A DNA stretch of 64,000 nucleotides from Agromyces sp. Soil535 (GCF_001428255.1 NZ_LMRW01000023.1:186309-250308); one strand, 5' to 3'; shown: positions 26,982-35,920, counted from the stretch's first letter. Translations and numbers: made by a program. Notes: generated by a model from the sequence alone, not told the origin.

Positions 26982-27131
26982 ATGCTGCTCAACGCGATGG
27001 CGGGAGTGCCTGCTCAACTCTGGAAAGCGTTCCAACGCGATCCAGCCCCGTGGCTAATTGTTGCGTCCATGCTGGCCCTCTTCTGGGCGTTGGGGGCAAT
27101 TGCCCAATGGCGGCGCCGGCGCCGGGCATAG
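26982..27131 (+). CDS. Possible small membrane protein
   Basis: 49 aa: MLLNAMAGVPAQLWKAF, then one clear helix PWLIVASMLALFWALGAIA ending in QWRRRRRA, an inside-positive tail. In-frame GTG at 26967 could extend it by five residues. Divergent from the UbiA gene. No family recognised. Length and topology resemble small stress or secretion-accessory peptides, but this is only a candidate. Confidence 0.35.
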   Translation: MLLNAMAGVPAQLWKAFQRDPAPWLIVASMLALFWALGAIAQWRRRRRA

Positions 27132-27283
27132 GAACTCTTCAAGTTCTCCACCGGCTGTAACACGACCGTCTCACACCCGCGACCGGGCGCGCCATTGCAC
27201 CGCGAACTCCCTGTCTCAACTTCGCCCGATGAGCGATCGCTCAGCGAGGTGCTGCGCGCGCATCGGTTGGGAGGTCGTATGTC

Positions 27284-27795
27284 ATGGATAGCGTCTCGAA
27301 CATGGAATGGATCGCAATGTCGATCGCGGTCGTCGCCGCGATTTTCACAGGCTGGCAAGCGTGGGAAGCGCGTAAATCACGAAAAGAGGCCCAGCGATCT
27401 GCAAGCGACGCTCAAGATCACGAGCAACGCGCAGTCGCGGCATCTGAGCGCATTGCGGCGGCGATCGAGGAACAGAACAGCGGGAGCGCGCCGCGGCCGA
27501 GAAGTATGAGACGCCGTTTGGGATCGGCGAAGAGTATGTGCAGGGCATCGGTGTAAAGCGCTGGAAGCTTGCTTTGGGTGGCACCGAAGCCGTGCACGAT
27601 GTGAGTGTCGAGATCGATCCACCTGACAGAGCGTTCTCGATGCGCTCCGATCCCGTGCCAAGCGAAATACGACCTGGCGCAGTGGTTCTCTTCGACGGGT
27701 GGCGCGGTGGCAATGCACCAGACTTCATCGCCGTGACGGTGCGATGGACCCGTCCGAACGGCGACAGGCACCAGGCGCGAAAGGAATTGCACTGA
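27284..27795 (+). pseudogene. Frameshifted membrane-anchored protein gene
   Basis: Frame one (from ATG 27284) gives MEWIAMSIAVVAAIFTGWQA, a helix, and a long coiled coil (ARKSRKEAQRSASDAQDHEQ...AAIEEQN). At about 27481 a one-base shift leads to ERAAAEKYETPFGIGEEYVQG, then a beta-rich domain (HDVSVEIDPPDRAF, SEIRPGAVVLF, FIAVTVRWTRPNGDRHQ) to the stop at 27795. Together they form one ordinary Microbacteriaceae-type hypothetical protein. Either a recent loss or a sequencing indel. Confidence 0.5.
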
Positions 27796-27819
27796 GCGAT
27801 CCTCTTGCGGGGGAGCGCC

Positions 27820-27852
27820 TAAATCCTGCAGTTTCTGCAGGTTGTGGATTTA
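27820..27852. repeat. Nested inverted repeats
   Basis: CCTGCAG-TTT-CTGCAGG (27825-27841) is a 7-bp hairpin nested beside outer arms TAAATCC (27820-27826) and GGATTTA (27846-27852). It lies 25 bp after the frameshifted gene and covers the end of the PadR remnant. Could be a terminator or a recombination scar. Confidence 0.45.
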
Positions 27853-28029
27853 CCATCGGACATAATGTGCATTATCGGCGCACAAGGGCAGGGCCGATCC
27901 ATCCTGATCCGCCAGCGCACGTGCCAGACCGAACCCGAAGAACGACCCCTCCGCGGCCTGCAGGGTCGAGCCCGCATCGAGGATCGCCAGCTCGAGTGGG
28001 AGATCGACCCCGGGTCGTCGTCGCGGCAG
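27850..28029 (-). pseudogene. Truncated PadR-like regulator with a mutated start
   Basis: Minus-strand frame of 59 codons. VDLPLELAILDAGSTLQAAE, then GSFFGFGLARALADQDGSA, matches the first two helices of PadR HTH proteins, but the recognition helix is lost (ALPLCADNAHYVRW, stop). A TATAGT box (28036-28041) is followed by six bases and then CTG in this frame, where ATG or GTG would be expected. Start mutation plus truncation indicate a dead gene. Confidence 0.45.
27862..27875. repeat. AT-rich palindrome
   Basis: ATAATG-TG-CATTAT, 6-bp perfect arms, immediately after the nested repeats. It looks like an operator for a dimeric regulator but lies inside the PadR remnant. Confidence 0.4.
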
Positions 28030-28087
28030 ACCGAAACTATAGGAAGATATGTGCCCATAATGCAATCGAGCCCGTACGATTCGGGAC

Positions 28088-28705
28088 ATGAGAAGCGCAG
28101 CATCCACATTCCTGGTCGGCCTCGTGGCGATTTCGACGGCCGCGACCCTAGCCGCGTGCACGGCATCGGACACCCAGGCGTCGCAACCCGCACCAGCACC
28201 GACCGCCGCTGCCGCGCCGACGCCCTCGGAGGACGTTCGATGCCAAGACCACTTCGCTGCTGAGATCGAGTGGGGAACCGATCCCGCTGCTCCGAACACC
28301 GCGTACATCGCAGTCACCAATACGGGTGACGCGGCCTGCTCCCTGTCCGGATTCCCGAGCGAGACGGCGTTCCTGAGCGCGTCCGGCAGCCCGATCGAGA
28401 CTCTGGGCTACGACTTGGAGGGCGCGCCGACGGCCGACGCGTACGGCCGGGCAGGCGAAGTCGTGACGGTCGACCCGGGAGAGCGCGCCTTCATTTGGGC
28501 CAGAATCGGACGGACCGCAGACCGGACCAGCGATGACCCTTGCAGGCTCCCCGTCGCAATGACCGGCGTCACCTTGATGCTGCCCGACGCATCCACACCG
28601 GTCGTCGCGCCCGCCGACGCGGAAGTATGTCTCGATACGGACGCTGATGACCTCCAAGTCGGCCCCATCGATTCACAACCCCGACCCGCTTCAACCGGAG
28701 GATGA
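28088..28705 (+). CDS. Secreted lipoprotein with DUF4232-like domain
   Basis: 205 aa. Signal peptide with lipobox LAAC (C24), an Ala/Pro/Thr linker (25-48), then a beta-sandwich starting CQDHFAAEIEWG and containing AYIAVTNTGDAACSLSGFPSE, the DUF4232 pattern, with paired cysteines. Probably anchored outside the membrane; function unknown. TACGAT (28075-28080) ends 7 bp before the ATG, so possibly leaderless. Divergent from the PadR remnant, which may once have regulated it. Confidence 0.75.
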   Translation: MRSAASTFLVGLVAISTAATLAACTASDTQASQPAPAPTAAAAPTPSEDVRCQDHFAAEIEWGTDPAAPNTAYIAVTNTGDAACSLSGFPSETAFLSASGSPIETLGYDLEGAPTADAYGRAGEVVTVDPGERAFIWARIGRTADRTSDDPCRLPVAMTGVTLMLPDASTPVVAPADAEVCLDTDADDLQVGPIDSQPRPASTGG

Positions 28706-29032
28706 CGAAGGTCCGTGTACGGTACGTGAAGCCGCATCGGTAGTCGACGGAGGCTCGCAGTAAATGGTTTGCGGGCTGCGGGTGGCGTCCGGCTGTGCGT
28801 TGAACGGACGAACTCGAGACCCTCGAATACGAGGCTCTACCAACTAACCCATGCGAGTTGCATCTGATGCGAGAACTCGGGTCAGAGCGATACTTCCGCA
28901 TGACTCCGCGGATCTCTGATCGCCTGTCGATCCCGTTGCGGTTCCAGGCGTACACCGGCGAGGTTCCGTGCGTCTGGCAAGCCACGGATTTCGAGGATCG
29001 GATCGCTGACGTGCACTCTGTCTCGAGTTGCC
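28706..29032. other. Intergenic stretch with a tRNA-like D-arm word
   Basis: 327 bp without a supported gene. On the minus strand 28834-28845 reads AGTTGGTAGAGC, an exact tRNA D-arm sequence, preceded by GGTT. No complete tRNA cloverleaf can be drawn: anticodon and T arms do not fit. It may be a fragment left by integration or chance. Confidence 0.3.
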
Positions 29033-29836
29033 TCAGACCTCATCGTCATCCGAGACGAGGTCGAGCACACGCACGCTGATGTCCTGGTAGACGTTGAGCG
29101 CGGGTCGGTCCAATTGGTTGAACCAATCGGTCGCGATACGGAAGACGAGTCCGCGCACGAGGTACTGCGCGAAGCCGTCTGTTGGTTCGATCGTTTCAAG
29201 AAGCGACATGGGCGCACCTTCGAAGCACACGGCGTCGACTGCGATGATCGCGATGGCGTACCGGACTGGCCGCCAGTACAGGGTGAGGTCGAGGACGGCA
29301 GGCGCCTTTACTTCGTCGAACAACACGTTCCCAGTGAGGTCACCGTGGATGATGCCCTGCGGATCCGACACAACCCGGCGAGCTGCGAGGAGCTCAGTAA
29401 GAAAGGGAGCACCGTCGATATCGGCCGGTTCAACCTCACCCCATGCGAGACGATCGGCTCGGGCCCACCCGTGCGAACGATCGTCGAGGAAGGCGGGTCG
29501 GTCGACTCCCCTGAATCGGTCCGCGAACCCGCGAGCCACCGTGGCGATCTCCGCCCATCTCTCCGTCTTGTGCTCTCCATCGAGCACCGGGAACGCAGTC
29601 CATCCGTCGACGACCAGCTCCCCTGTCCGGCTCATAATGGGAAGGCTCAGCCGGATGTCATCGGGGCTCGTGTCGCACCATGTGATCTCGTGAAGCCACT
29701 CAAGCTCACTGGGAAGCACGTCGAGTGGTTTGAGCACCACGTTGCCGACTCGCCACGCAGTCCCCCGGCCTCCAGGCAACTTCAGGGCCGGACCGTCAGC
29801 GCCGAACGCCTCGAGGACGTGTGCCGGCGGGTGCAT
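29033..29836 (-). CDS. Aminoglycoside-phosphotransferase-like protein (TIGR02569 type)
   Basis: 267 aa kinase-like fold. K36 in GNVVLKPLD is the ATP lysine, HGDLTGN (H164-D166-N170) is the catalytic loop, and VLDLTLYWRP (D183) takes the place of DFG. This matches a group of actinobacterial proteins of unknown substrate; a resistance role is not shown. TAGCAT (29843-29848), six bases, ATG gives a leaderless start. Confidence 0.8.
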   Translation of the reverse strand: MHPPAHVLEAFGADGPALKLPGGRGTAWRVGNVVLKPLDVLPSELEWLHEITWCDTSPDDIRLSLPIMSRTGELVVDGWTAFPVLDGEHKTERWAEIATVARGFADRFRGVDRPAFLDDRSHGWARADRLAWGEVEPADIDGAPFLTELLAARRVVSDPQGIIHGDLTGNVLFDEVKAPAVLDLTLYWRPVRYAIAIIAVDAVCFEGAPMSLLETIEPTDGFAQYLVRGLVFRIATDWFNQLDRPALNVYQDISVRVLDLVSDDDEV

Positions 29837-29941
29837 CCTGTGATGCTATCCGTCAGCACCTCGATCGGAAATGGCGTCGTGAGGATGCCGACGGCACCGA
29901 CCAACTCGGGGCCAACGAGTACGTGCCAGTATGCGACCACG

Positions 29942-29977
29942 GCTGCGCACCTCCCGGATGCCCATGAGGTGCGCAGC
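29942..29977 (-). terminator. Hairpin terminator of the VOC gene
   Basis: GCTGCGCACCT (29942-29952) and AGGTGCGCAGC (29967-29977), 11-bp perfect arms with a 14-nt loop, starting 9 bp past the VOC stop on the minus strand. Confidence 0.65.
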
Positions 29978-29986
29978 GGGTCTTCC

Positions 29987-30355
29987 TCAGGCGCGGCTGT
30001 GGAGCGTGATCGTATAGCCGTCCGGGTCGGCGAACGCGAAGGTCTGACCGAATGGCCCCTCGAACGGTTCGACGACGATGGGTGTGCCGCTCGCCACGAG
30101 CGCCTCGTGAATGGCCTGGGTGTTCGGGGCGTGCAGCCAGATTCCGACGCCGAGTCCCGGCTGCGGCGCCGCGGAGAGGTCGACACCCGGGGCGATGTCG
30201 CGAACCGCGAACGCGGCTGGCGCTGTGTCGAACACGACCGCGTGCGGCGGCCCGTTCTGGGCTCGAAGGAGGCCCAGCTGCTGCTCGTAGAACGCTGCTG
30301 ATGCCTCCAGGTCGCGCACCTGAAGAGAGATGAAGCCGGGTCCGTTGGCCGACAT
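29987..30355 (-). CDS. VOC-family (glyoxalase/bleomycin-resistance-like) protein
   Basis: 122 aa. FISLQVRDLEASAAFYEQQLGL and PFGQTFAFADPDGYTITLHSRA are the two ends of the paired beta-alpha-beta-beta-beta fold. The metal ligands typical of glyoxalase I are not clearly complete, so it may be a binding protein. Divergent from a MarR gene with two operators between them; probably the MarR target. Confidence 0.82.
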   Translation of the reverse strand: MSANGPGFISLQVRDLEASAAFYEQQLGLLRAQNGPPHAVVFDTAPAAFAVRDIAPGVDLSAAPQPGLGVGIWLHAPNTQAIHEALVASGTPIVVEPFEGPFGQTFAFADPDGYTITLHSRA

Positions 30356-30372
30356 GATGAGACTCCTAACGT

Positions 30373-30418
30373 ATGTCAGTTTGTTGACATGAGGGATTGT
30401 ATGTCAGACTACTGACAT
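30373..30418. promoter_or_regulatory. Two identical MarR-type operators
   Basis: ATGTCA-N6-TGACAT at 30373-30390 and again at 30401-30418, centres 28 bp apart. The second overlaps the ATG of the MarR gene (30417); the first contains TTGACA, usable as the -35 of marR. Binding would block both directions. Confidence 0.75.
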
Positions 30419-30869
30419 GAGTCAACACAGCCGTGGCGTCGACTTGGAGACCTCGTTGGGCTACTTGCTGAAGGAAGCGGCGAGCGGTCTCCGAGCGGCG
30501 ATGGAGGGTGTTCTCCGCCCGTTGGGCATGAACATCAGCCAGTACGCGTGCCTGGAACTCCTCGCTCAACGGCCAGGTCTGTCCAACTCGCAACTTGCCC
30601 GTGGCGCGTTCATCTCACGGCAGTCGATGAACATCGTCATGCAGTCACTCGAACGCGATGGACTCGTCGTGCGCTCGGCCGAACCCCCGACCGGGCGCGC
30701 ACTTCCGACGGAGCTCACTGAACTCGGCAGGCGACGACTGGAAGCCGCCAGCGCGAAGGTCAAGGCCGTGGAGGACAGGATGCGACGGGACCTCGATGCC
30801 GGCGAACAAGAACACCTTCGACGTCTGCTCGGCGCATGCATCGCGTCGCTGGCCTCGACCGCCCAGTGA
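30417..30869 (+). CDS. MarR-family regulator
   Basis: 150 aa. Helices 1-2 carry dimer contacts, NISQYACLELLAQRPGLSNSQLARGAFISRQSMNIVMQSLERDGLV is the winged HTH (about 39-82, written here in parts), and PPTGRALPTELTELG the wing. Two matching operators in the 61-bp divergent gap point to autorepression and control of the VOC gene. The ligand is unknown. Confidence 0.88.
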   Translation: MSQHSRGVDLETSLGYLLKEAASGLRAAMEGVLRPLGMNISQYACLELLAQRPGLSNSQLARGAFISRQSMNIVMQSLERDGLVVRSAEPPTGRALPTELTELGRRRLEAASAKVKAVEDRMRRDLDAGEQEHLRRLLGACIASLASTAQ

Positions 30870-31002
30870 ACTCGAAGGCGAAGTGTTCAACCTCCTGGTC
30901 AGCCGGCTTTGAGCTGACGGGCAGCCGATCGAGAAGTGATTGGCAGGCCCGACGGCTCGGGCCCTCCCACCCGAGGCGGGACGCCCCGTGACGAGGTGGA
31001 AC

Positions 31003-31461
31003 TCAGCTCACGGCCCGCTTCACGAGCGCCGCGATCCTCTTCTCGTCGTCGTCGGTCAATGCCGTCAGTGCGAACGCGGTCGGCCACATGGAGCCCTCAT
31101 CGAGGTTCGCCGGGTCGTTGAAGCCGAGCGTCGCGTACCGGGTCTTGAACTTCCCCGCGTTCTGGAAGAAGCAGACGACCTTGCCGGACTTGGCGTACGC
31201 GGGCTGCCCGTACCAGAGCCTCGGCTCGAGTTCGGGCGCATTCGCCGTGATGATGGCATGGAGTCGCTCGGCGAGCACGCGATCCGACTCCGGCATCTCT
31301 GCGATCGCGTCGAGTACGGCCTGCTCCGCCTCGGCCCGGCTCGCGGACGCCTTCAGCTCCTTTGCCCGCTCCCTCATCGCGGCTCGTTCCTCGGCCGTGA
31401 ATCCCTCGTACGACTTGCCTTTCGCGGTGTTGCTCGTGGCCGGCTTGGACGTGTCGGTCAT
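31003..31461 (-). CDS. DUF1801-family (YdhG-like) protein
   Basis: 152 aa. Charged helical N-terminus ([16 protein letters not shown]), then [35 protein letters not shown] and [16 protein letters not shown], typical DUF1801. Related proteins have been proposed to act as iron chaperones, but this one's role is unknown. Start [10 protein letters not shown] behind AAAGGAACC. Monocistronic. Confidence 0.75.
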   Translation of the reverse strand: MTDTSKPATSNTAKGKSYEGFTAEERAAMRERAKELKASASRAEAEQAVLDAIAEMPESDRVLAERLHAIITANAPELEPRLWYGQPAYAKSGKVVCFFQNAGKFKTRYATLGFNDPANLDEGSMWPTAFALTALTDDDEKRIAALVKRAVS

Positions 31462-31560
31462 TGCAGGTTCCTTTCTGAGCGATTGTGAACGACCCTACTG
31501 ACACGAGCCGACCGCGGGCTTCTCCAGAACTGCTCGAAGCGCGTCACGCGCGAATCCCCG

Positions 31561-33948
31561 TCAGGAACCCACGTATGCGGCGAGGTGCTCGCCAGTGAGG
31601 GTCGAGCGGGTGGCGACGAGATCGGCGGGCGTGCCCTCGAAGACGATGCGGCCGCCGTCGTGCCCCGCGCCCGGGCCGAGGTCGATGATCCAGTCCGCGT
31701 GCGCCATGACCGCCTGGTGGTGCTCGATCACGATCACCGACTTCCCGGAGTCGACGAGTCGATCCAGAAGACCCAGGAGGTTCTCGACGTCGGCGAGGTG
31801 CAGGCCCGTGGTCGGCTCGTCGAGCACGTAGATTCCGCCCTTCTCGGCCATGTGCGTCGCCAGCTTCAGCCGCTGGCGTTCACCGCCGGACAGCGTCGTG
31901 AGCGGCTGGCCGATGGTGAGGTAGCCGAGCCCGACGTCGGCGAGCCGCTGCAGGATCGCATGAGCCGCCGGGATCCGCGCCTCCCCCGTGCCGAAGAACT
32001 CCTCGGCCTCGGTCACCGACATCGCGAGCACCTCGCTGATGTCGCGCCCGCCGATATGGTAGTCCAGCACGGATGCGTCGAACCGCTTGCCCTCGCACAC
32101 CTCGCAGACGGTGGAGACGCCCGCCATCGGACCGAGGTCGGTGTAGATGACGCCGGCGCCGTTGCAGTTCGGGCACGCTCCCTCGGAGTTGGCGCTGAAC
32201 AGCGCCGGCTTCACGCCGTTCGCCTTCGCGAACGCCTTGCGGATCGGCTCGAGCATCCCGGTGTACGTCGCCGGGTTGCTCCGACGCGACCCCTTGATCG
32301 CACCTTGATCGACCGACACGACGCCCTCGCGCCCGGCCACGGAGCCCTGGATCAGCGAGCTCTTGCCCGAACCCGCGACGCCCGTGACGAGAACCAGCAC
32401 GCCGAGCGGGATATCGACGTCGACGTCCTGCAGGTTGTGCTCGTCGGCGGCGCGGACTTCCAGTGCACCGGTGGACGTCCGTACCTCCCGCTTCACGGAG
32501 GCTCGATCATCCAGATGCCGTCCCGTGAGGGTGCCGCTGGTCCGCAGCTCGTCCACGGAGCCCTCGAAGACCACTTCGCCTCCGGCCGCGCCGGCGTGCG
32601 GTCCGAGATCGACCACGTGATCGGCGATCTCGATGACCTCCGGCTTGTGTTCGACGACGAGCACGGTATTGCCCTTGTCCCGCAGCTGGAACAGCAGGCG
32701 GTTCATCCGCTGGATGTCGTGCGGATGCAGCCCGACGGTCGGCTCGTCGAAGACGTAGGTGACGTCGGTGAGCGATGAGCCGAGGTGACGGATCATCTTG
32801 GTGCGCTGCGCCTCGCCACCGGACAGCGTTCCCGACGACCGGTCGAGCGAGAGGTAGCCCAGTCCGATCTCGACGAACGAGTCGAGGATCTGCTGGAGCG
32901 TGGCGAGCAGCGGCGCAACCGATGGTTCGTCGAGACCGCGGACCCATTCGGCCAGGTCGCTGATCTGCATCGCGCAGGCATCGGCGATGCTGATCCGTTG
33001 GATCTTCGACGACCGGGCGCCATCGTTGAGGCGGGTGCCGCCGCAGTCGGGACACGGTGCGAACGTCACCGCTCGCTCGACGAACGCGCGGATGTGCGGC
33101 TGCATCGCGTCCACGTCCTTGGACAGGAAGGACTTCTGGACCCTCGGGACCAGGCCCTCATAGGTGAGGTTGATGCCGTTGATCTTCACCTTGGTCGGCT
33201 CGCGATAGAGGAAGTCTCGCAGCTCGGTCTCGCTGTAGTCCCGGATCGGCTTCTCGGGGTCGAAGTAGCCCGACTCGGAGAACATCCGCGTCGACCAACC
33301 GTCAGCGGTGTAACCGGGAACCGTGATCGCGCCCCCGGCGAGCGACTTGCTCTCGTCGTAGAGCCGGCTCAGGTCGATCTCGGAGACCGTTCCCATGCCC
33401 TCGCAGCGCGGACACATTCCGCCGAGCTGCGCGAATTCCCTCGTCACCGTCTTCTGGTCGCCGCGCTCCATCGTGATCGCACCGCCCCCGTGCACCGTGG
33501 GGATGTTGAATGAGAACGCCTGCGGTGAGCCGATATGCGGCCGGCCGAGTCGGCTGAACAGGATGCGCAGCATCGCGTTGGCATCAGTGACGGTGCCGAC
33601 GGTGGAGCGCGCATTGGATCCCATCCGCTCCTGGTCGACGATGATGGCGGTCGTCAGCCCATCCAGCACATCGACGTCGGGCCGCGCAAGCGTGGGCATG
33701 AAACCCTGCACGAACGCGCTGTAGGTCTCATTGATCATCCGCTGCGACTCCGCAGCGATCGTGTCGAACACGAGTGAGCTCTTGCCCGAACCGGAGACAC
33801 CGGTGAACACCGTCAGCCGGCGCTTCGGGATCTCGACACTGACGTCCTTCAGGTTGTTCACGCGCGCACCCTGCACGCGGATCAGGTCGTGGCTGTCGGC
33901 AGCCTGCAGCGCCGGCGACTGCGTGTCAGCCCTCGTGGCCATGCTCAT
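31561..33948 (-). CDS. UvrA-like ABC ATPase (UvrA2/DrrC type)
   Basis: 795 aa, shorter than repair UvrA (about 950). Two ATPase cassettes: Walker [10 protein letters not shown] (50-58) and later GVAGSGKSS, each with an LSGGE signature. Zinc knuckles CPRCEG, CPDCGG and CPNCNG...CEVCEG are present. The size suggests loss of the UvrB-binding region, as in the UvrA-like proteins tied to DNA-binding-drug tolerance. GGAG lies 5 nt before the ATG; 42 upstream codons are Arg-rich and not UvrA-like. Confidence 0.85.
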   Translation of the reverse strand: MSMATRADTQSPALQAADSHDLIRVQGARVNNLKDVSVEIPKRRLTVFTGVSGSGKSSLVFDTIAAESQRMINETYSAFVQGFMPTLARPDVDVLDGLTTAIIVDQERMGSNARSTVGTVTDANAMLRILFSRLGRPHIGSPQAFSFNIPTVHGGGAITMERGDQKTVTREFAQLGGMCPRCEGMGTVSEIDLSRLYDESKSLAGGAITVPGYTADGWSTRMFSESGYFDPEKPIRDYSETELRDFLYREPTKVKINGINLTYEGLVPRVQKSFLSKDVDAMQPHIRAFVERAVTFAPCPDCGGTRLNDGARSSKIQRISIADACAMQISDLAEWVRGLDEPSVAPLLATLQQILDSFVEIGLGYLSLDRSSGTLSGGEAQRTKMIRHLGSSLTDVTYVFDEPTVGLHPHDIQRMNRLLFQLRDKGNTVLVVEHKPEVIEIADHVVDLGPHAGAAGGEVVFEGSVDELRTSGTLTGRHLDDRASVKREVRTSTGALEVRAADEHNLQDVDVDIPLGVLVLVTGVAGSGKSSLIQGSVAGREGVVSVDQGAIKGSRRSNPATYTGMLEPIRKAFAKANGVKPALFSANSEGACPNCNGAGVIYTDLGPMAGVSTVCEVCEGKRFDASVLDYHIGGRDISEVLAMSVTEAEEFFGTGEARIPAAHAILQRLADVGLGYLTIGQPLTTLSGGERQRLKLATHMAEKGGIYVLDEPTTGLHLADVENLLGLLDRLVDSGKSVIVIEHHQAVMAHADWIIDLGPGAGHDGGRIVFEGTPADLVATRSTLTGEHLAAYVGS

Positions 33949-34000
33949 CGTGTCTCCATCTGTTGGGCGATGCCGCCTTCGCGGTCTCCGTCCGCGTCGT

Positions 34001-34018
34001 CTGGTTCGATTCAACCAG
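34001..34018. repeat. Operator-like palindrome upstream of the UvrA-like gene
   Basis: CTGGTT-N6-AACCAG, perfect 6-bp arms, 53 bp before the UvrA-like start. A TTGAAT hexamer overlaps it on the minus strand. It may control that gene; no adjacent regulator is obvious. The 190-bp gap 33949-34140 holds nothing else visible. Confidence 0.4.
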
Positions 34019-34140
34019 CTTCGAGCAGCACGTCGGGTTCTCCTTCGGCAGCGATCACAACCAGCAGCCGCCACCGACGTCGTGCGCGGGCTCCTTCATG
34101 GGGCCGTCTGTGCACGCCACGGCTGCCATCGCCGCACAGC

Positions 34141-34551
34141 TCAGTGCAGCTCCTGGATGCGGATCAGGTTGCCTGCGGGATCGCGGACGGCGCAGTCGCG
34201 AACTCCGTAGTCCTGCGCGATCGGCTCCTGGACGACCTCGGCGCCGCTGGCCTGCAGCCGCGCGAAGGTGCCGTCGAGGTCGGCGGTGGCCAGAAGGATG
34301 CCGGCATAGGTGCCCTTGGCCATCATCTCGACGATGGTGCGGCGCTCGTCGTCGGTGACGCCGGGGTCGGCGGCCGGCGGTTCCAGGACGATGGATGTGC
34401 CGGGCTGGTCGGCAGGGCCGACCGTGATCCAGCGCATCCCCTCGTATCCGACGTCGTTGCGGACCTCGAAGCCGAGCGTGTTGCGGTAGAACGCCAGGGA
34501 GGCGTCCGGGTCGGTGTGCGGGAGGAAACTCGCGTGAATGGTGATGTCCAT
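34141..34551 (-). CDS. VOC-family protein (copy 1 of duplicated AraC-VOC module)
   Basis: 136 aa. [27 protein letters not shown] and [21 protein letters not shown] frame the VOC fold. It follows an AraC gene by 5 bp on the same strand and probably shares its mRNA. The copy at 35066-35470 has the same gene order and shared stretches (EVLQEPI/EVVQEPI, RDCA-RDP-GN-RI). Start at MDITIHAS. Confidence 0.82.
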   Translation of the reverse strand: MDITIHASFLPHTDPDASLAFYRNTLGFEVRNDVGYEGMRWITVGPADQPGTSIVLEPPAADPGVTDDERRTIVEMMAKGTYAGILLATADLDGTFARLQASGAEVVQEPIAQDYGVRDCAVRDPAGNLIRIQELH

Positions 34552-34556
34552 GGCAA

Positions 34557-35012
34557 TCACGCTAATTGCGGCTCGGGGGCCCGCGCTTCTCGATTCCTGA
34601 TCGGTTTGGTCACCTGTTTCGCCACGCAGGACGGCATCCCCGCCGTCGCGCGTGCCGCTCGGCGCCGATAGACGCTGGGCGGCACACCGACCAGCTCCGT
34701 GAAGCGACTGCTGAAGGTGCCCAACGACGAGCATCCGACCTCGAAGCACACCTCAGTGACGCTGAGGTCGCCACGACGAAGCAGCGCCATCGCGCGCTCG
34801 ATCCGCCGCGTCATCAGGTAGCCGTACGGCGACTCGCCGTAGGCGAGCCGGAACTGGCGGCTGAGGTGCCCAGCCGACATGTTCACGCCGCGGGCGAGCG
34901 CCTCCACGTCCAGCGGCTGTGCGTACTCCCGGTCGATCCGGTCGCGGACGCGGCGCAGCCGCGCGAGGTCGCGCAGGTGCCGCGTTGCGGCGGGTCTGCT
35001 GGTCACCTGCAT
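34557..35012 (-). CDS. AraC-family HTH regulator (copy 1)
   Basis: 151 aa; just the two-HTH DNA-binding domain (about 15-117) plus a tail. REYAQPLDVEALARGVNMSAGHLSRQFRLAYGESPYGYLMTRRIERA is the first HTH and linker; VTEVCFEVGCSSLGTFSSRFTELVGVPPSVYRRR the second. The tail AGMPSCVAKQVTKPIRNREAR is conserved in copy 2 and contains one Cys. No separate ligand domain, so the tail or a partner may sense the signal. Probably drives the VOC gene. Confidence 0.85.
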   Translation of the reverse strand: MQVTSRPAATRHLRDLARLRRVRDRIDREYAQPLDVEALARGVNMSAGHLSRQFRLAYGESPYGYLMTRRIERAMALLRRGDLSVTEVCFEVGCSSLGTFSSRFTELVGVPPSVYRRRAARATAGMPSCVAKQVTKPIRNREARAPEPQLA

Positions 35013-35065
35013 GACGTTGTGAGTGCCGTGAACTGTGGCTAGGTTCTCGAGGGCGGCTGCCGCGA

Positions 35066-35470
35066 TCAGGCCGCCTGGGAGATCCGGACGGTGTTGCCCG
35101 ACGGGTCGCGGAACGCGCAGTCGCGCGGGCCCCAGCCCTGGTCGATGGGCTCCTGGAGGACCTCCGCGCCGGTAGCGCGCACTGTCTCGAACGTCGCATC
35201 GACGTCGTCGGTGCTGAACACGAGCATCGGCAGGACGCCCTTGGTGAGGAGCTCCTGCATCGCGTCGCCGTCGGCCTTCGAACGGCCGGCATGCGGCTCG
35301 GAGAGCACGATGCCGAGTCCGGGCTGAGCGTCGCTGCCGAGGGTGACCCAGCGGTACGGTCCGGAGGACACGTCGTTCTGCACCTCGAGGCCGAGCGCGT
35401 CCCGGTAGAAGGTGATCGCCTCGTCGACGTCGCTGACGGTGATGTTGGTGTACTGGAGTGCGATGGTCAT
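35066..35470 (-). CDS. VOC-family protein (copy 2)
   Basis: 134 aa. QYTNITVSDVDEAITFYRDALGLEVQND and GPRDCAFRDPSGNTVRISQAA mark the VOC fold. It follows AraC copy 2 by 9 bp. Clearly related to copy 1 by gene order and motif, but diverged enough for a different ligand. Start MTIALQYTN. Confidence 0.83.
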   Translation of the reverse strand: MTIALQYTNITVSDVDEAITFYRDALGLEVQNDVSSGPYRWVTLGSDAQPGLGIVLSEPHAGRSKADGDAMQELLTKGVLPMLVFSTDDVDATFETVRATGAEVLQEPIDQGWGPRDCAFRDPSGNTVRISQAA

Positions 35471-35479
35471 ACCGTGACT

Positions 35480-35920
35480 CTAGGCCGCGGCCTGGCCGGT
35501 CGCTTCTCCGATCCTGCTCGAATCCTTCCGGACCGGGCGCGTGTACGTCTTCGCCACACAGGCCGGCATGGCGTTGACCGCGTCGTGCTCGCGGCTCCGG
35601 TATGCCGTCGGGGTCTCCCCGACGATCTCGGCGAACCGCGAGCTGAACGAGCCGAGGGAGGTACAGCCGACCGCCATGCAGGCGTCGGTGACGCTCATGC
35701 CCGCCCGCAGCAGCGCCATCGCGCGCTCGATCCTGCGGGTCATCAGGTAGCTGTACGGCGTCTCGCCGTATGCCGCGCGGAACCGGCGCGAGAAGTGCGC
35801 GGGCGACATGAGCGCCCGCTCGGCCATGGTCGGGACGTCGAGCGGTTTCGCGTACTCACGGTCGATCAGATCCCGGGCACGCCGCAGGTATGCGAGGCTC
35901 TCGAGCTCCTGCGGGGTCAT
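35480..35920 (-). CDS. AraC-family HTH regulator (copy 2)
   Basis: 146 aa, DNA-binding domain plus tail, paralogous to copy 1: REYAKPLDVPTMAERALMSPAHFSRRFRAAYGETPYSYLMTRRIERA and GCTSLGSFSSRFAEIVGETPTAYR. Tail NAMPACVAKTYTRPVRKDSSR repeats the MPxCVAK-x-TxPxR pattern. First gene of the pair with VOC copy 2; copies 1 and 2 are head-to-tail on one strand, so read-through between modules is possible. Confidence 0.85.
   Translation of the reverse strand: MTPQELESLAYLRRARDLIDREYAKPLDVPTMAERALMSPAHFSRRFRAAYGETPYSYLMTRRIERAMALLRAGMSVTDACMAVGCTSLGSFSSRFAEIVGETPTAYRSREHDAVNAMPACVAKTYTRPVRKDSSRIGEATGQAAA

Noticed and set aside
28745..28866. Functional tRNA gene
   Set aside because: Only the D arm fits; anticodon, T arm and acceptor stem cannot be closed at normal lengths.
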